From an uncultured Acidobacteriota bacterium (lineage in GTDB: Bacteria; Acidobacteriota; Thermoanaerobaculia; Gp7-AA8), in contig CALMZP010000031.1 in assembly GCA_937870635.1 (NCBI GenBank), positions 62,001 through 126,000 on the forward strand: a stretch of DNA of 64,000 bases. The letters run 5' to 3'. Numbering within the stretch: position 1 is the stretch's first letter; each line of letters begins with the position of its first letter. Below the pieces are notes generated by a model. That model was given only the letters and a program-made list of their open reading frames with translations, did not search any database and had not been told where the DNA came from. Both the position numbers and the translations under genes were made by a program. This document shows, piece by piece, positions 50,424 through 59,283 of this stretch.

Positions 50424-52848
50424 ACGGGCAAATCAATGAATAAACCCCCACCATGTCGTCCCGCACGTCGTCGAGGTCGCCCTTGATCTGCGAGAGCATT
50501 TCCTGGAACCGAGGGTCGGCCTGCAGCGGCTCGAACCATGGGTGCTTCACCATCGCATACCAGTTGTGATGTCCCAGGCTGATGGCGTGCCGGACCCACT
50601 CGATGGCGTGGTCGGTGTCACCGAGCTTCGCGTAGACGTGAGCGGTGCGGATGGCGGCCCAGTGAGTGGCGCGCGCATCGGATTCGAACGATCGGAGGAA
50701 CGTCTCGGCGCGCACACGATCTCCACGCGCGGCGGCGATCATCGCCTGCAGGCTTTTCCCGCGGTAATGATCGCTGTCAATGCGCTTGGCTGCATCCGCC
50801 TCGTGCTCCGCCTGGGCCAGATTGCCCTGGAGAATCAGGGCGAGAGCCCGGATATCGTGACCGGCCAGTTCAGAACCCTTCGATTCCAGCGCCCACTTCG
50901 CATTCGCGAACGCTCCCTCTGGATCGACGGAGTTGATGTACCAGTAGCCACGGCTGACACCTTCCGTCGATAGCGGATCGATCTGAAGGATGCGATTGCC
51001 GACGCATTCGGCTTTTCGCATGTCGCCGCTCGACACGAAGTAGGTGACCACCGAGTGCAGGGCCTGCGTATCGCTGGCGTTGAGGCGCAGCGCCGCGAGG
51101 ATCTCTCGCGCGGATTCGCGATAGCGATTCGGATAGCGGACGAAGACGCGCCCCAGCGCGAGGTGAGCCTGGGCGAGGTTGGGATCGAGGCGGACAGCCT
51201 GCCGCGCATGCCACTCGGCCTGCTGGATCGCGCGCCGGTCAGAAAGTCCGCGCGTGTTCCCCAGCGACATCGCGATCGCGATCTCGGCGTGAGCCGCTGC
51301 GAATCCCGGATCGATCTCGATTGCGCGGCGGAGAGCAGCAAGCTGTCGCTCGTACTGTTCGCTGTCGTAGCTTCCGCTCAGCGAGCGCGAGCGGAGGTAC
51401 TGTTCGTAAGCAGCAGGATTGGACGAGCGCGCCTCCGACCCGTTCGAGGCGACCTGCTCGACGCCGAGGCGCTGATTCAGCGCCGCGACAGTCGTCGAGG
51501 AGACGTCGTCGATCAGCTTGAGCAGGTTGTCGCGATTCCCATCGACGGTGGCGGCCCAGACGTTGTAGCCGGTGCGCGCATCGGTCAGCTGCAGGTTGAC
51601 GCGGACGAGGTCACCCGCCGAGAGGAAGTTCCCGTCGAGGATTCCTTCGACCTGCAGCCTTCTGCTGGCGGTTTGTGAATCCTGATCCTTCGCGAACTCG
51701 AGCACGGCCGAGGTGGGGCGGACCTGCAGAGAAGGGATCTGCTGGAGCTTCGTCACGAGCGCGTCCGCCAGACCGATCGAAAGAAACTCGTCGCCCTCGG
51801 ACTTTGCGAGATTGTTGAGCGGAAGGACGGCCATCGAGCGGATGGGGGTCGCAGGGGCGGCCGCTGCGACGGGAGCAGCGGGCGCGGCCGACTGGCGCTG
51901 AACGTAGTACGCGCCGACGATGACCATCGCCAGCGCCGCAATGGCGATGGCGATCCGTCCGCGCCCGGGCCGCGGCATAGTCCGCCCGAGCGACGCGGTC
52001 TGGTGGCGGCCGCGCTGTGTCGGCACATCGATGTCCTGCAGGTCGCGGAGCAGCTCATGAGCTTTCTGGTAGCGGTTCGCCGGATTCTTCTGGAGGAGGC
52101 GCGAGATGATCTTCACGACTCCCTGCGGCAGCGACGGGTCGAGCGCAGTGAACGGCGTCGGCTCGGCGTCTCGGATTTTCTCGAGCACGAGCAGGGGAGC
52201 GTCGCCATCGAATGGAAGGCGGCCCGAAGCCATCTGATACATGACGACGCCGGCGGAAAAGAGGTCTGTGCGTTCGTCCGCCGCGCCGCCGCGCACCTGT
52301 TCGGGCGCGAGATAGTGGAGCGTTCCGAAGAACTGCCCGTTCGTCGATACGAAGGAGAGTGCCTCGCGCGCAGGCTCCATCTCGCGCGGCAGGAGCTTGG
52401 CGAGCCCGAAATCGAGGATCTTCACGACGCCGGTCGGCTCGATGATGATGTTCGCGCTCTTGATGTCGCGATGCACGACGCCTTTCTCGTGCGCCGCCGC
52501 GAGCCCGGCTGCGATCTGCGTCGATACGGAGAGGACCTCCATGCTCGTCAAAGGGCGCGTGCGCAGCCGCTGGGCAAGCGTTTCTCCCTCGCAGTACTCC
52601 ATCACCAGGAAGGGCTGATGGTCCGCCGTCTCGCCGACCTCGTAGATGGTGGCGATGTTCTGGTGGCGAATGGCAGCCGCGGAACGGGCCTCGCGCTGAA
52701 AACGCGCCCGCCCTTCGTCTCCGAGATCATCGGCGTTGAGGACCTTGAGCGCGACCTCCCGATCGAGGCGCTGATCGCGTGCGAGGTAGACGGTCCCCAT
52801 GCCTCCTTTTCCGAGGATGCGGACGATCGCGAACCGGTCGAGGGACAT
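50419..52848 (-). CDS. membrane Ser/Thr protein kinase with TolB/FlgO-like and TPR domains
   Basis: An 809-aa kinase. The cytoplasmic Hanks-type domain is at about 5-270 (GKGGMGTVYLA, VALKVL, HRDIKSANI, DFGLA, APEQ). A transmembrane helix lies at about 300-320 (IAIAIAALAMVIVGAYYV). It is followed by a domain like the TolB-type N-terminal module (SMAVLPLNNLAKSEGDEFLSIGLADAL) and about eight TPR units (AAHAEIAIAMSLGNT; LAQAHLALGRVFVRYP). This layout is common in Acidobacteriota. The start ATG 52848 is the second Met. Confidence 0.9.
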   Translation of the reverse strand: MSLDRFAIVRILGKGGMGTVYLARDQRLDREVALKVLNADDLGDEGRARFQREARSAAAIRHQNIATIYEVGETADHQPFLVMEYCEGETLAQRLRTRPLTSMEVLSVSTQIAAGLAAAHEKGVVHRDIKSANIIIEPTGVVKILDFGLAKLLPREMEPAREALSFVSTNGQFFGTLHYLAPEQVRGGAADERTDLFSAGVVMYQMASGRLPFDGDAPLLVLEKIRDAEPTPFTALDPSLPQGVVKIISRLLQKNPANRYQKAHELLRDLQDIDVPTQRGRHQTASLGRTMPRPGRGRIAIAIAALAMVIVGAYYVQRQSAAPAAPVAAAAPATPIRSMAVLPLNNLAKSEGDEFLSIGLADALVTKLQQIPSLQVRPTSAVLEFAKDQDSQTASRRLQVEGILDGNFLSAGDLVRVNLQLTDARTGYNVWAATVDGNRDNLLKLIDDVSSTTVAALNQRLGVEQVASNGSEARSSNPAAYEQYLRSRSLSGSYDSEQYERQLAALRRAIEIDPGFAAAHAEIAIAMSLGNTRGLSDRRAIQQAEWHARQAVRLDPNLAQAHLALGRVFVRYPNRYRESAREILAALRLNASDTQALHSVVTYFVSSGDMRKAECVGNRILQIDPLSTEGVSRGYWYINSVDPEGAFANAKWALESKGSELAGHDIRALALILQGNLAQAEHEADAAKRIDSDHYRGKSLQAMIAAARGDRVRAETFLRSFESDARATHWAAIRTAHVYAKLGDTDHAIEWVRHAISLGHHNWYAMVKHPWFEPLQADPRFQEMLSQIKGDLDDVRDDMVGVYSLICPS

Positions 52849-52913
52849 CTGGGACACTGGCCGCATTCTACAGTTAGCCGCAGGCCCTCACTCAGTGCTA
52901 CAACTCGCATTCG

Positions 52914-53381
52914 ATGACAAGCGCCGCCGTGGATTTCACCGAGGACCGGGTTCCCTACGAAGGGATCGAAGAGGCCATCGACGAGCTCGTCGAGTTGTAT
53001 GGCGGCGAAGTGACGCGCGGCGGAGAGCGGGAGCGCGAGATCGTCCTGCCCTTGCGCCGCGGCGTGGCGACGGCGGGGGGAATTCAGTGCACGCTGACGT
53101 GGCAGCCCGACGACGCGACGGAAGGAACGATCCGCATGGTGTGCGATCGCGATGTCGACGCCCCGAAAGCGCAGCGCGTGGCGATGCTCATCGCCGGCGT
53201 GATCGGCTCACTGCTCTTCATGATCTGGCCGTTCGTCGAGGCGCGCCGCGGCTTCGGTGCGCTGGCCTGGGTGGGGGGAGCGGTCGCGATCGCCGTCTAC
53301 TTCCTCACGCTGCGCCGCACGAGCGGCGGCATCGCGTTCGACTTCCTGCAGCGCCTGGCCCGCCGCCAGCGTGGCATGTAA
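52914..53381 (+). CDS. two-TM membrane protein, function unknown
   Basis: A 155-aa protein. The N-terminal half is soluble and charged (FTEDRVPYEGIEEAIDELVELYGG); the C-terminal half has two membrane helices (VAMLIAGVIGSLLFMIWPFV; GALAWVGGAVAIAVYFLTL). It is divergent from the kinase with 65 bp between. No recognised family, but start, length and codon use look real. Confidence 0.65.
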   Translation: MTSAAVDFTEDRVPYEGIEEAIDELVELYGGEVTRGGEREREIVLPLRRGVATAGGIQCTLTWQPDDATEGTIRMVCDRDVDAPKAQRVAMLIAGVIGSLLFMIWPFVEARRGFGALAWVGGAVAIAVYFLTLRRTSGGIAFDFLQRLARRQRGM

Positions 53382-53383
53382 AA

Positions 53384-53488
53384 CGTCATGGTGTCAGGTC
53401 TGGAAAAACAACTTTTCTTCCAATAGTGAAGTGCCGAGCACTTCACTATTGGAAGAAAAGTTGTTTTTCCAGACCTGACACCATGACG
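53384..53488. repeat. near-perfect 105-bp palindrome (P3)
   Basis: Arms of about 51 bp (CGTCATGGTGTCAGGTCTGG to GAAGTGC) flank a 3-bp centre CGA and pair almost without mismatch. A half copy lies at 29992. It could form a very stable hairpin between the convergent small membrane protein and the acyl-CoA dehydrogenase. Confidence 0.97.
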
Positions 53489-53500
53489 TTCATCGTTCGT

Positions 53501-54682
53501 TCAGAGCCTCTCCGTCAGGATCGCCTTCGCGATCGTCTGCAGCTGCATGTTGGACGTTCCCTCGTAAATCTGGCCGACTTTCGAATCGCGCCAGAACTTC
53601 TCGACGGGGTACTCCTTCGTGTAGCCGTTGCCCCCGAAGAGCTGCACGGCGAGCGACGTGACCTTTTCACAGACCTGTGAGGAGAAGAGCTTGGCCATCG
53701 CCGCCTCGCGGACGAACGGCGCTCCGGCGTCCTTCAGCCGCGCCGCGTTGTAGACCATGAGACGCGCGGCCTCGAGGTCGGTCGCCGCCTGCGCGATCTG
53801 GAACTGGACCCCCTGGAACTCAGCCACCGGGCGGCCGAACTGCTTCCGCTCCTTGACGTAGGCGATGGCGTGCTCCAGCGCGCCGCGGGCGACGCCGATC
53901 ATCTGCGCGCCGATTCCGATCCGCCCTTCGTTGAGGGTCTCGATGGCGATCTTGTAGCCCTTGCCCGGCTCGCCGAGGACGTTTTCTTTCGGGACGTGGC
54001 AGTCCTCGAAGATCAGCTCGCACGTGGAGGAGGCCCGGATTCCGGTCTTGTCCTCTTTCTTTCCGACCTGGAAGCCGGGGAAGTCGCGCTCGACGAGGAA
54101 CGCCGTGATCCCCTTGTAACCGGCGTCCGGATTCGCATTCGCGAACACGATGAAGACCCCCGCCTCGGCAGCATTGGTGATCCAGAGCTTCCGGCCGTTG
54201 AGGACGAAGTGGTCGCCCTTGTCTTCCGCCCGCGCCGACAGCGCGAACGCATCCGATCCCGATCCCCCCTCGGACAGCGCGTAGGCGCCGACCGTATCGC
54301 GGGACAGCATGGCCAGGTATTTCGATTTCTGATCGTCGTTGCCCCAGCGGAGGATGGCGTTGTTGACCAGGGTGTTCTGGACATCGACCAGGACGCCGCA
54401 GGAGGCGTCGACGTGGGAGAGCTCCTCGACGATCAGCACCGCGGTGAAGAACGACGACCCGGCACCGCCCCACTGTTCCGGAACCTCGATCCCCATGATC
54501 CCAAGCTCGAAGAAGCTCCGGATGAGGCCTTTGTCCATCGTGGCGTCGTGGTCCATCTTCGGGACGAGGGGACGGATCTTCTCGACGGCGAAATCGCGGA
54601 CGCTCTGCTGGAACATCTGCTCTTCTTCGGAGAGGCTGGTGAGGGGGACACCGGGAGTCTGTTCGGCGGTCTGGGTGGTCAT
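53501..54682 (-). CDS. acyl-CoA dehydrogenase
   Basis: A 393-aa FAD enzyme introducing the alpha-beta double bond in acyl-CoA. YALSEGGSGSDAF, FVLNGRKLWITNA, the catalytic Glu in Q-I-Y-E-G-T-S-N-M-Q and QLFGGNGYTKEYPVEKFWRD match the short/branched- or short-chain group. The start ATG 54682 gives MTTQTAEQTPG. No ETF genes are in view. Confidence 0.92.
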   Translation of the reverse strand: MTTQTAEQTPGVPLTSLSEEEQMFQQSVRDFAVEKIRPLVPKMDHDATMDKGLIRSFFELGIMGIEVPEQWGGAGSSFFTAVLIVEELSHVDASCGVLVDVQNTLVNNAILRWGNDDQKSKYLAMLSRDTVGAYALSEGGSGSDAFALSARAEDKGDHFVLNGRKLWITNAAEAGVFIVFANANPDAGYKGITAFLVERDFPGFQVGKKEDKTGIRASSTCELIFEDCHVPKENVLGEPGKGYKIAIETLNEGRIGIGAQMIGVARGALEHAIAYVKERKQFGRPVAEFQGVQFQIAQAATDLEAARLMVYNAARLKDAGAPFVREAAMAKLFSSQVCEKVTSLAVQLFGGNGYTKEYPVEKFWRDSKVGQIYEGTSNMQLQTIAKAILTERL

Positions 54683-54749
54683 GTGGATCCTCCGGAGGGC
54701 GAAATCGCGCGAATCATAACTGATCCATCCTCGTTATCATCGGCGAGGC

Positions 54750-54838
54750 GCCCCGGTGGCGAAATTGGTATACGCAGGAGACTTAAAATCTCCAGCCGCG
54801 AAAGCGGCGTGCCGGTTCGAGTCCGGCCCGGGGCACCA
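54750..54838 (+). tRNA. tRNA-Leu (UAA)
   Basis: Class II tRNA. GCCCCGG pairs with CCGGGGC, the anticodon loop C-T-T-A-A-A-A gives anticodon TAA, a long variable arm (CCGCGAAAGCGG) is present, the T arm is GCCGG TTCGAGT CCGGC, and CCA is encoded. Confidence 0.95.
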
Positions 54839-54946
54839 CCTCGACCTTCGACACTCGACCTTCGACCTTCGGAAAGGTAGCCGCGCGAGGTGGTGCGATA
54901 AGCCAAGGTTCAAACAAGGTCGAAGGTCGAAGGTCGAACGTCGAAT
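54839..54946. repeat. palindrome with TCGACCT tandem-repeat arms
   Basis: CTCGACCTTCGACACTCGAC and further TTCGACC units at the left; AAGGTCGAAGGTCGAAGGTC at the right, with a 45-bp centre. It starts at the tRNA-Leu 3' end. Confidence 0.9.
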
Positions 54947-55070
54947 CGAACCGATGCCGTTAATCAACCATCCCGGCGCCGGACGTGTTCGAGCGTGTGG
55001 GGGGCGGGCGGGTCGAGTACAATCTGCACAGATTCAGTTGCATGACGGAAAACCGGGCGGGGGAGGCGAG

Positions 55071-55337
55071 ATGGGCACCTGCGATTACTGCGGCAGCCAG
55101 TTTCAGAAAACACGCGCGACGAGGAAGTACTGCACCAATCGCTGCAAGACGAACGCGTGTCTCGACCGCAAGCCGTGCCGGATCAGGGCCGCCGAAGTCC
55201 AGGAGCTCTACCGGCTTCTGGATATGGAGTTCGAGTCGGCCGATGAGCTCCGCGAGCGCCTCCGTCTGATCCTGGCGCCGGAGCTGCCGCCAATCCCGTA
55301 CGAGACCGGCCGCGTCGTGATTCCCAGGATGGACTAG
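55071..55337 (+). CDS. small zinc-finger protein
   Basis: An 88-aa protein with an N-terminal four-Cys site, C-D-Y-C-G and K-Y-C-T-N-R-C-K, a treble-clef-like spacing resembling small FCS/MYM-like or rubredoxin-knuckle fingers. A helical C-terminal half follows (EVQELYRLLDMEFESADELRERL). GGGAGG lies five bases before ATG 55071, so this start is firm; earlier track codons cross the tRNA and repeat. Nucleic-acid binding is possible. Confidence 0.7.
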   Translation: MGTCDYCGSQFQKTRATRKYCTNRCKTNACLDRKPCRIRAAEVQELYRLLDMEFESADELRERLRLILAPELPPIPYETGRVVIPRMD

Positions 55338-55362
55338 TGGAGCGCGGGCGACCTCGCCCGCG
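55337..55362. repeat. P1 palindromic repeat, single copy
   Basis: GTGGAGCGCGGGCGACCTCG followed by CCCGCG, sharing its first base with the last base of the preceding gene's stop codon. Confidence 0.9.
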
Positions 55363-55376
55363 TCTGGAAAACAAAA

Positions 55377-55402
55377 AAAGGGCGCCTTTTCTGGCGCCCT
55401 TT
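55377..55402. terminator. bidirectional intrinsic terminator
   Basis: AAAGGGCGCC, loop, GGCGCCCTTT, with CTCTTT following on the plus strand and TTTTTTGTTTT following on the minus strand. It can end the zinc-finger gene and any minus-strand transcript. Confidence 0.88.
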
Positions 55403-55422
55403 CTCTTTGTCGGAAAATCAAA

Positions 55423-55448
55423 AAGGGCGCCGTTGGACCGGCGCCCTT
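55423..55448 (-). terminator. second intrinsic terminator, minus strand
   Basis: On the minus strand AAGGGCGCCG, loop GTCCAA, CGGCGCCCTT is followed by TTTGATTTTCC. It sits just inside the bidirectional terminator, so a minus-strand transcript would meet two terminators in a row. Confidence 0.85.
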
Positions 55449-55755
55449 GGGGTGGGTGCTACGAACTAGCCCCCTCAGGTGTATTGGAACAATCCATATC
55501 GAACTTAGTACCTCCTCCCCCAAGAATTTCCGGCGGACCCGCAACAAGCGCTACGTCCATGGTCGTAACCCACCTCGCCGTTGTCGCGGACCGGATCGGC
55601 CGCTCCTACTCGCCCTGTGGTGGAAGGGAGGAGCGGGATCTCGTTGAATCGTTCAAAGAATCATGCGGACATGTGCCGCACGGGATGTATCAGAGTAAAC
55701 AGAGTCCATCGGGTTTTATTGCGACCCGCCGACCCTCCCTCTCTCTGTGCTGCAT
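55449..55755 (-). ncRNA. candidate small RNA or short-peptide transcript
   Basis: A gap of about 430 bp with no track gene but clear transcription signals on the minus strand. There is a sigma-70-like promoter (TTGCGA, 16 bp, TATTCT at about 55790-55763), internal hairpins (TGCGG-CACATGT-CCGCA; CCGCTCCT...AGGAGCGG) and two terminators at the end. It contains a 33-codon ORF (55560-55459: MDVALVAG...GASS) with AGGTGG eight to nine bases upstream, whose stop is 11 bp from the terminator. It does not resemble tmRNA, SRP RNA or RNase P RNA on inspection. Identity unknown. Confidence 0.45.
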
Positions 55756-55762
55756 GGTTAAT

Positions 55763-55790
55763 AGAATACGATTTTTAGTCGTAATCGCAA
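55763..55790 (-). promoter_or_regulatory. candidate sigma-70 promoter for the small transcript
   Basis: Minus strand TTGCGA, 16-bp spacer, TATTCT within an AT-rich patch unusual for this GC-rich region. The same patch could serve the plus-strand cupredoxin gene. Confidence 0.4.
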
Positions 55791-55880
55791 TACAAAAAAT
55801 CAGTCACCATTCCGAGTTCAAACGACGTGCCGCTCTCGAGATCGCTGTGTTACACTTTTCGCTCTTCGGAGCCGATTGAT

Positions 55881-56552
55881 ATGAAACGACTTCTGGCCGC
55901 GATTGGGTGCGTGGTGATCGTCGCGGCAGGAGAGGCTGCCGCTGTCACGGTGACGGGAAAGGTCGCCTTCGTGACCAAGCGGGGGCAGCGGCCGGTCGTC
56001 AGCGAGACCGTGATCTGGCTCGAGCCCGCCAACTCCCGCGCTCCCCGGCCGGCTCCCACGTCCACCGAAGTCGTCACCCGGAACAAAACGCTGCTGCCGC
56101 ACGTGCTGGCTGTCCCGGAAGGGTCGACGGTCACCTTTCCGAACGACGATCCGATCTCACACAATCTGTTCTCGTTGTCGCCCGGTAACTCCTTCGATCT
56201 CGGGCTCTATCGAAAGGGCGCAGGAAAGTCGCGGAAGTTCGACGAGCCGGGCATCGTCAACATCTACTGCAACGTCCATCCGAACATGTCGGCCGTCGTC
56301 CACGTGATGCCGACGCCGTACTACGGGTTTGCCCGTGAGTCCGGACAGTACTCGGTCGACGTGCCTCCGGGCCGCTACCGGCTGGTCGCGTGGAATGAGC
56401 AGGGCGGAACGACGGAGTCGATGATCGAGGTGCGGGAGAGCGGTGTCACGGGCAATGTCCTGCTGACGATCGACAGCCGGAAGTTCCGCGCTGTCCAGCA
56501 CAAGAACAAGCAGGGGCGGCCGTACCGGGCGCCCAGCTCGCGCGAGTACTGA
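55881..56552 (+). CDS. exported cupredoxin/plastocyanin-like protein
   Basis: A 223-aa protein with a signal peptide (LLAAIGCVVIVAAGEAAA). A blue-copper-type fold follows, with ligands in D-P-I-S-H-N-L-F-S-L and Y-C-N-V-H-P-N-M (His...Cys...His...Met), so type I copper binding is expected. The C-terminal SGQYSVDVPPGRYRLVAWNEQ is a carboxypeptidase-regulatory-like beta segment. Similar proteins are annotated as methylamine-utilisation-like. It starts at ATG 55881 and ends 1 bp before the next gene's start. Confidence 0.85.
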   Translation: MKRLLAAIGCVVIVAAGEAAAVTVTGKVAFVTKRGQRPVVSETVIWLEPANSRAPRPAPTSTEVVTRNKTLLPHVLAVPEGSTVTFPNDDPISHNLFSLSPGNSFDLGLYRKGAGKSRKFDEPGIVNIYCNVHPNMSAVVHVMPTPYYGFARESGQYSVDVPPGRYRLVAWNEQGGTTESMIEVRESGVTGNVLLTIDSRKFRAVQHKNKQGRPYRAPSSREY

Positions 56553-56553
56553 G

Positions 56554-59277
56554 GTGGGAGTGGCCGCACCGGCAGAACCGACGACGGGACCCATCATCGC
56601 GAGGCCGCCGATCGAGCGGCCGCGAGTGCCGCTGGTCTGGAAACTTTTCGTCGCCACCGCGATGGTCATCGTTGTGGTAGTCGGCATCGCCATCGCCATC
56701 ACGATCGATCGCAAGAACAAAGTGGCGTCTGCGACGGTGAATCAATCGATCGCCGGCGCCGCCGAGCTCTTCAAGGAGCTCGAGCAGCAGCGCCTCGCCC
56801 GCCTCGGCCTTCCCATCCAGCTCCTCGGATACGACTCGACGTTCCACGCCTACGTTCAGGATTCGGTTCTGCTGGTCGTCGAGCAGGGCGGTTCGATCGA
56901 TCTGGTCAGCCTGAACGATCAGCTGTCGCAGCGGCGCCAGACGTTCGGCAGCGATGTCCTCATGCTCCTCGATGAAGAGGGACGTCTCATCACCCGGACC
57001 GATCAGCCGAGCGTGACCGCTCCGTCCGGCGAGGATCTCTACGAACGCTTTCCCCTGATTCGAAGGATCGTCGACGAGCCTGAGCTCGAGAAGACCGAGG
57101 GAGTGATGTCGCTCGGCGACCGGCTGTATCACGCGGCGGTCGCGCCGGTCGGGGTCGGGGAGCCGCGGCAGCGCATCGCCTACCTCGTGAACGCGTCGGC
57201 CATCGATCAGAAGTTCGCCAATCGCATTGCCGATTCCACGAATGCGGACGTCATGTTCGTCCCTGCCGGCTCGCCCGATACGATCGCGCGCTCGTCGCAG
57301 GCGCCGAGCATCGGCATGCGCCAGATGAGCGGTGTCGAGCAGATCATGAAGAGCGGGAAGGCCCTGCCTCCGCAGACGCAGATGATCGGAGGGAGCTCCT
57401 ATCTGCTCACGGGGCTGCCGCTGATTGCCGAAAAGCAGGTGACGGGGGCGGCCGTGTTTCTCCGGTCCCTCGACCGCGAGCTCGCGCCGTTCCGCGAGAT
57501 CGAGCGCGCGCTGCTGTATGGCGGCGGCGCAGCGCTTCTCTTTGCGTTCATCCTGTCCTTCCTCATCGCCAAGACGATGACGCGCCCGATCGAGCAGCTC
57601 GCGCGGATGACGCAGGACGTCACCGCCGGCGATTACGACGTGCATCCTGACGTCGAGAGGAACGACGAGGTGGGCATCCTCAGCCGCTCGTTCGCCCAGA
57701 TGATCTCCTCACTGCGCGACAAGGCGGAGCTCGAGTCGCTCTATGGACAGATGTCGGCGCGCATGGCCGAGCGCGAGGCAGCACCGCGCGCGACTCGCGC
57801 GGCGATGAGCGACGAGGGAACGATTCTCGTCACCGACGTCCGCGGTCTCTCCGTCGGAGAGAGCGATGCATCGACGGTGATGGCCGCTCTCGTCCGCATC
57901 ATGAAGCTGCAGGAAGCGGAAGTCTTGCGCCAGGACGGCGAGGTGCGCGAGATCGTCGGCCACCGTCTCCTCAGCATTTTCCGAGGGAGCCGCGGGATCA
58001 TTCATGCGATCCGGGCGGCGCGGACGATCAATGAAGAGCTTGCGCTGCAGGCCGAGCCCGGCGCGCCCATCAGCATCGGCGCCGGCATTGCCACGGGCGA
58101 CTTCGTCAGCGGAACGGTCGAGCTCACACACGAGAGCGGCGTGGCCATCGTTGGCAACGCTCCGCTGCTGGCGATGCTCTTCGCCTGGCATGCGCCGTCC
58201 GGCCACGCCTACATTTCGTATGAAACTGCGCAGGCAGCGGGAACCGAGGTTTCGGCATCGGCCACCCGTGAAGAAGTGAAGTTGAAGTGGCTGCCCAACG
58301 CGCTGCCGGTCGCGTCGCTTCCGCTCGTCGGCGTCACGACGGGCACGCTCCGCCGCGATCTCACCACCGGCGGCATGGCCACGATGCGTCTTGGTGACAC
58401 GGTCGGAACTGCGGCCGGAGCGTCGGGTCTCGACCTCTCGCAAGGTCAGGTCTTCGCCGGCCGCTACCGCATCGAACAAGTCCTCGGCCGCGGCGGGATG
58501 GGCATCGTGTACAAAGCGATCGACACGCAGCTCGACGAAACGGTAGCCATCAAGACGCTGCCGGGCGACGTCATGCAGAAGTCGCCGGAAGATCTCGAGC
58601 GGTTCAAGAGAGAGATCCGCCTGGCCAGGAAGATCACGCACCGGAACGTCCTGCGCACGTACGACTACGGCGAGGCCGACGGGGTCTATTTCATCAGCAT
58701 GGAGTTCGTGCGCGGGTACACCCTCTCCGAGCTCGAGCAGGAGACGAGGGAGCTCGCGCCGCGCGCGGCCATGGGCATCGCGCGGCAGATCTGCCGCGGC
58801 CTGCATGCCGCGCATGAGCAGGGGATCATCCACCGCGACATCAAGCCGCAGAACGTCCTCATCGACTCCAAGGGCGAGGTCAAGCTGATGGACTTCGGCA
58901 TCGCCCGCGTCGCGGAATCGACCGAGGCGATGACGCAGGCGGGCCTCATCGTCGGCACGCCGCATTACATGAGCCCGGAGCAGGTGCAGGGTAAGCCGCT
59001 CGATCCGCGGAGCGACGTCTATTCGATGGGCATCCTCATCTACGAGATGCTCGCCGGCCATCGCCCGTTCGAGTCGTCGTCACTAACCGGCGTGCTCGCC
59101 GCGCACATCACCGAGAAGCCCGCGCCGCTGCTCCAGATGCGCCCGGAGGTGGGTGCGCAGATCAACGACATCGTGATGAAGTGCCTGGCGAAGGATCCGA
59201 AGCAGCGCTACCCCGACGCCGGCGCGCTGCTCAACGACCTCGACCGCGTGCAGGCGCCGGCCGCCGCCGCGGCGTAA
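56554..59277 (+). CDS. sensor protein: membrane sensor, HAMP, pseudo-nucleotidyl cyclase, Ser/Thr kinase
   Basis: A 907-aa protein. TM1 is at about 30-50, an extracytoplasmic sensor (dCache/sCache-like) at about 50-310, TM2 at about 325-345, and HAMP at about 345-400 (RPIEQLARMTQDVTAGDYDV). A class III cyclase-like domain spans about 420-590, and a Hanks kinase about 640-895 (GRGGMGIVYKA, VAIKTL, HRDIKPQN, DFGIA, SPEQ). In the cyclase the first metal Asp is kept (LVTDVRG), but the second is His (IVGHRLL), and the Asn-Arg of the catalytic helix is absent (GNAPLLAMLFA). The kinase motifs are intact. Start GTG 56554 or GTG 56560. Confidence 0.9.
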   Translation: MGVAAPAEPTTGPIIARPPIERPRVPLVWKLFVATAMVIVVVVGIAIAITIDRKNKVASATVNQSIAGAAELFKELEQQRLARLGLPIQLLGYDSTFHAYVQDSVLLVVEQGGSIDLVSLNDQLSQRRQTFGSDVLMLLDEEGRLITRTDQPSVTAPSGEDLYERFPLIRRIVDEPELEKTEGVMSLGDRLYHAAVAPVGVGEPRQRIAYLVNASAIDQKFANRIADSTNADVMFVPAGSPDTIARSSQAPSIGMRQMSGVEQIMKSGKALPPQTQMIGGSSYLLTGLPLIAEKQVTGAAVFLRSLDRELAPFREIERALLYGGGAALLFAFILSFLIAKTMTRPIEQLARMTQDVTAGDYDVHPDVERNDEVGILSRSFAQMISSLRDKAELESLYGQMSARMAEREAAPRATRAAMSDEGTILVTDVRGLSVGESDASTVMAALVRIMKLQEAEVLRQDGEVREIVGHRLLSIFRGSRGIIHAIRAARTINEELALQAEPGAPISIGAGIATGDFVSGTVELTHESGVAIVGNAPLLAMLFAWHAPSGHAYISYETAQAAGTEVSASATREEVKLKWLPNALPVASLPLVGVTTGTLRRDLTTGGMATMRLGDTVGTAAGASGLDLSQGQVFAGRYRIEQVLGRGGMGIVYKAIDTQLDETVAIKTLPGDVMQKSPEDLERFKREIRLARKITHRNVLRTYDYGEADGVYFISMEFVRGYTLSELEQETRELAPRAAMGIARQICRGLHAAHEQGIIHRDIKPQNVLIDSKGEVKLMDFGIARVAESTEAMTQAGLIVGTPHYMSPEQVQGKPLDPRSDVYSMGILIYEMLAGHRPFESSSLTGVLAAHITEKPAPLLQMRPEVGAQINDIVMKCLAKDPKQRYPDAGALLNDLDRVQAPAAAAA

Positions 59278-59283
59278 GGGCGT

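Noticed and set aside
50280-50486. 68-codon ORF between the lipid kinase and Ser/Thr kinase
   Set aside because: Translation of a GTGACGCC palindromic cluster, not protein-like.
55449-55755. tmRNA, SRP RNA or RNase P RNA
   Set aside because: No tRNA-like ends, no tag ORF ending in ALAA, and no conserved SRP or RNase P core motifs on inspection.
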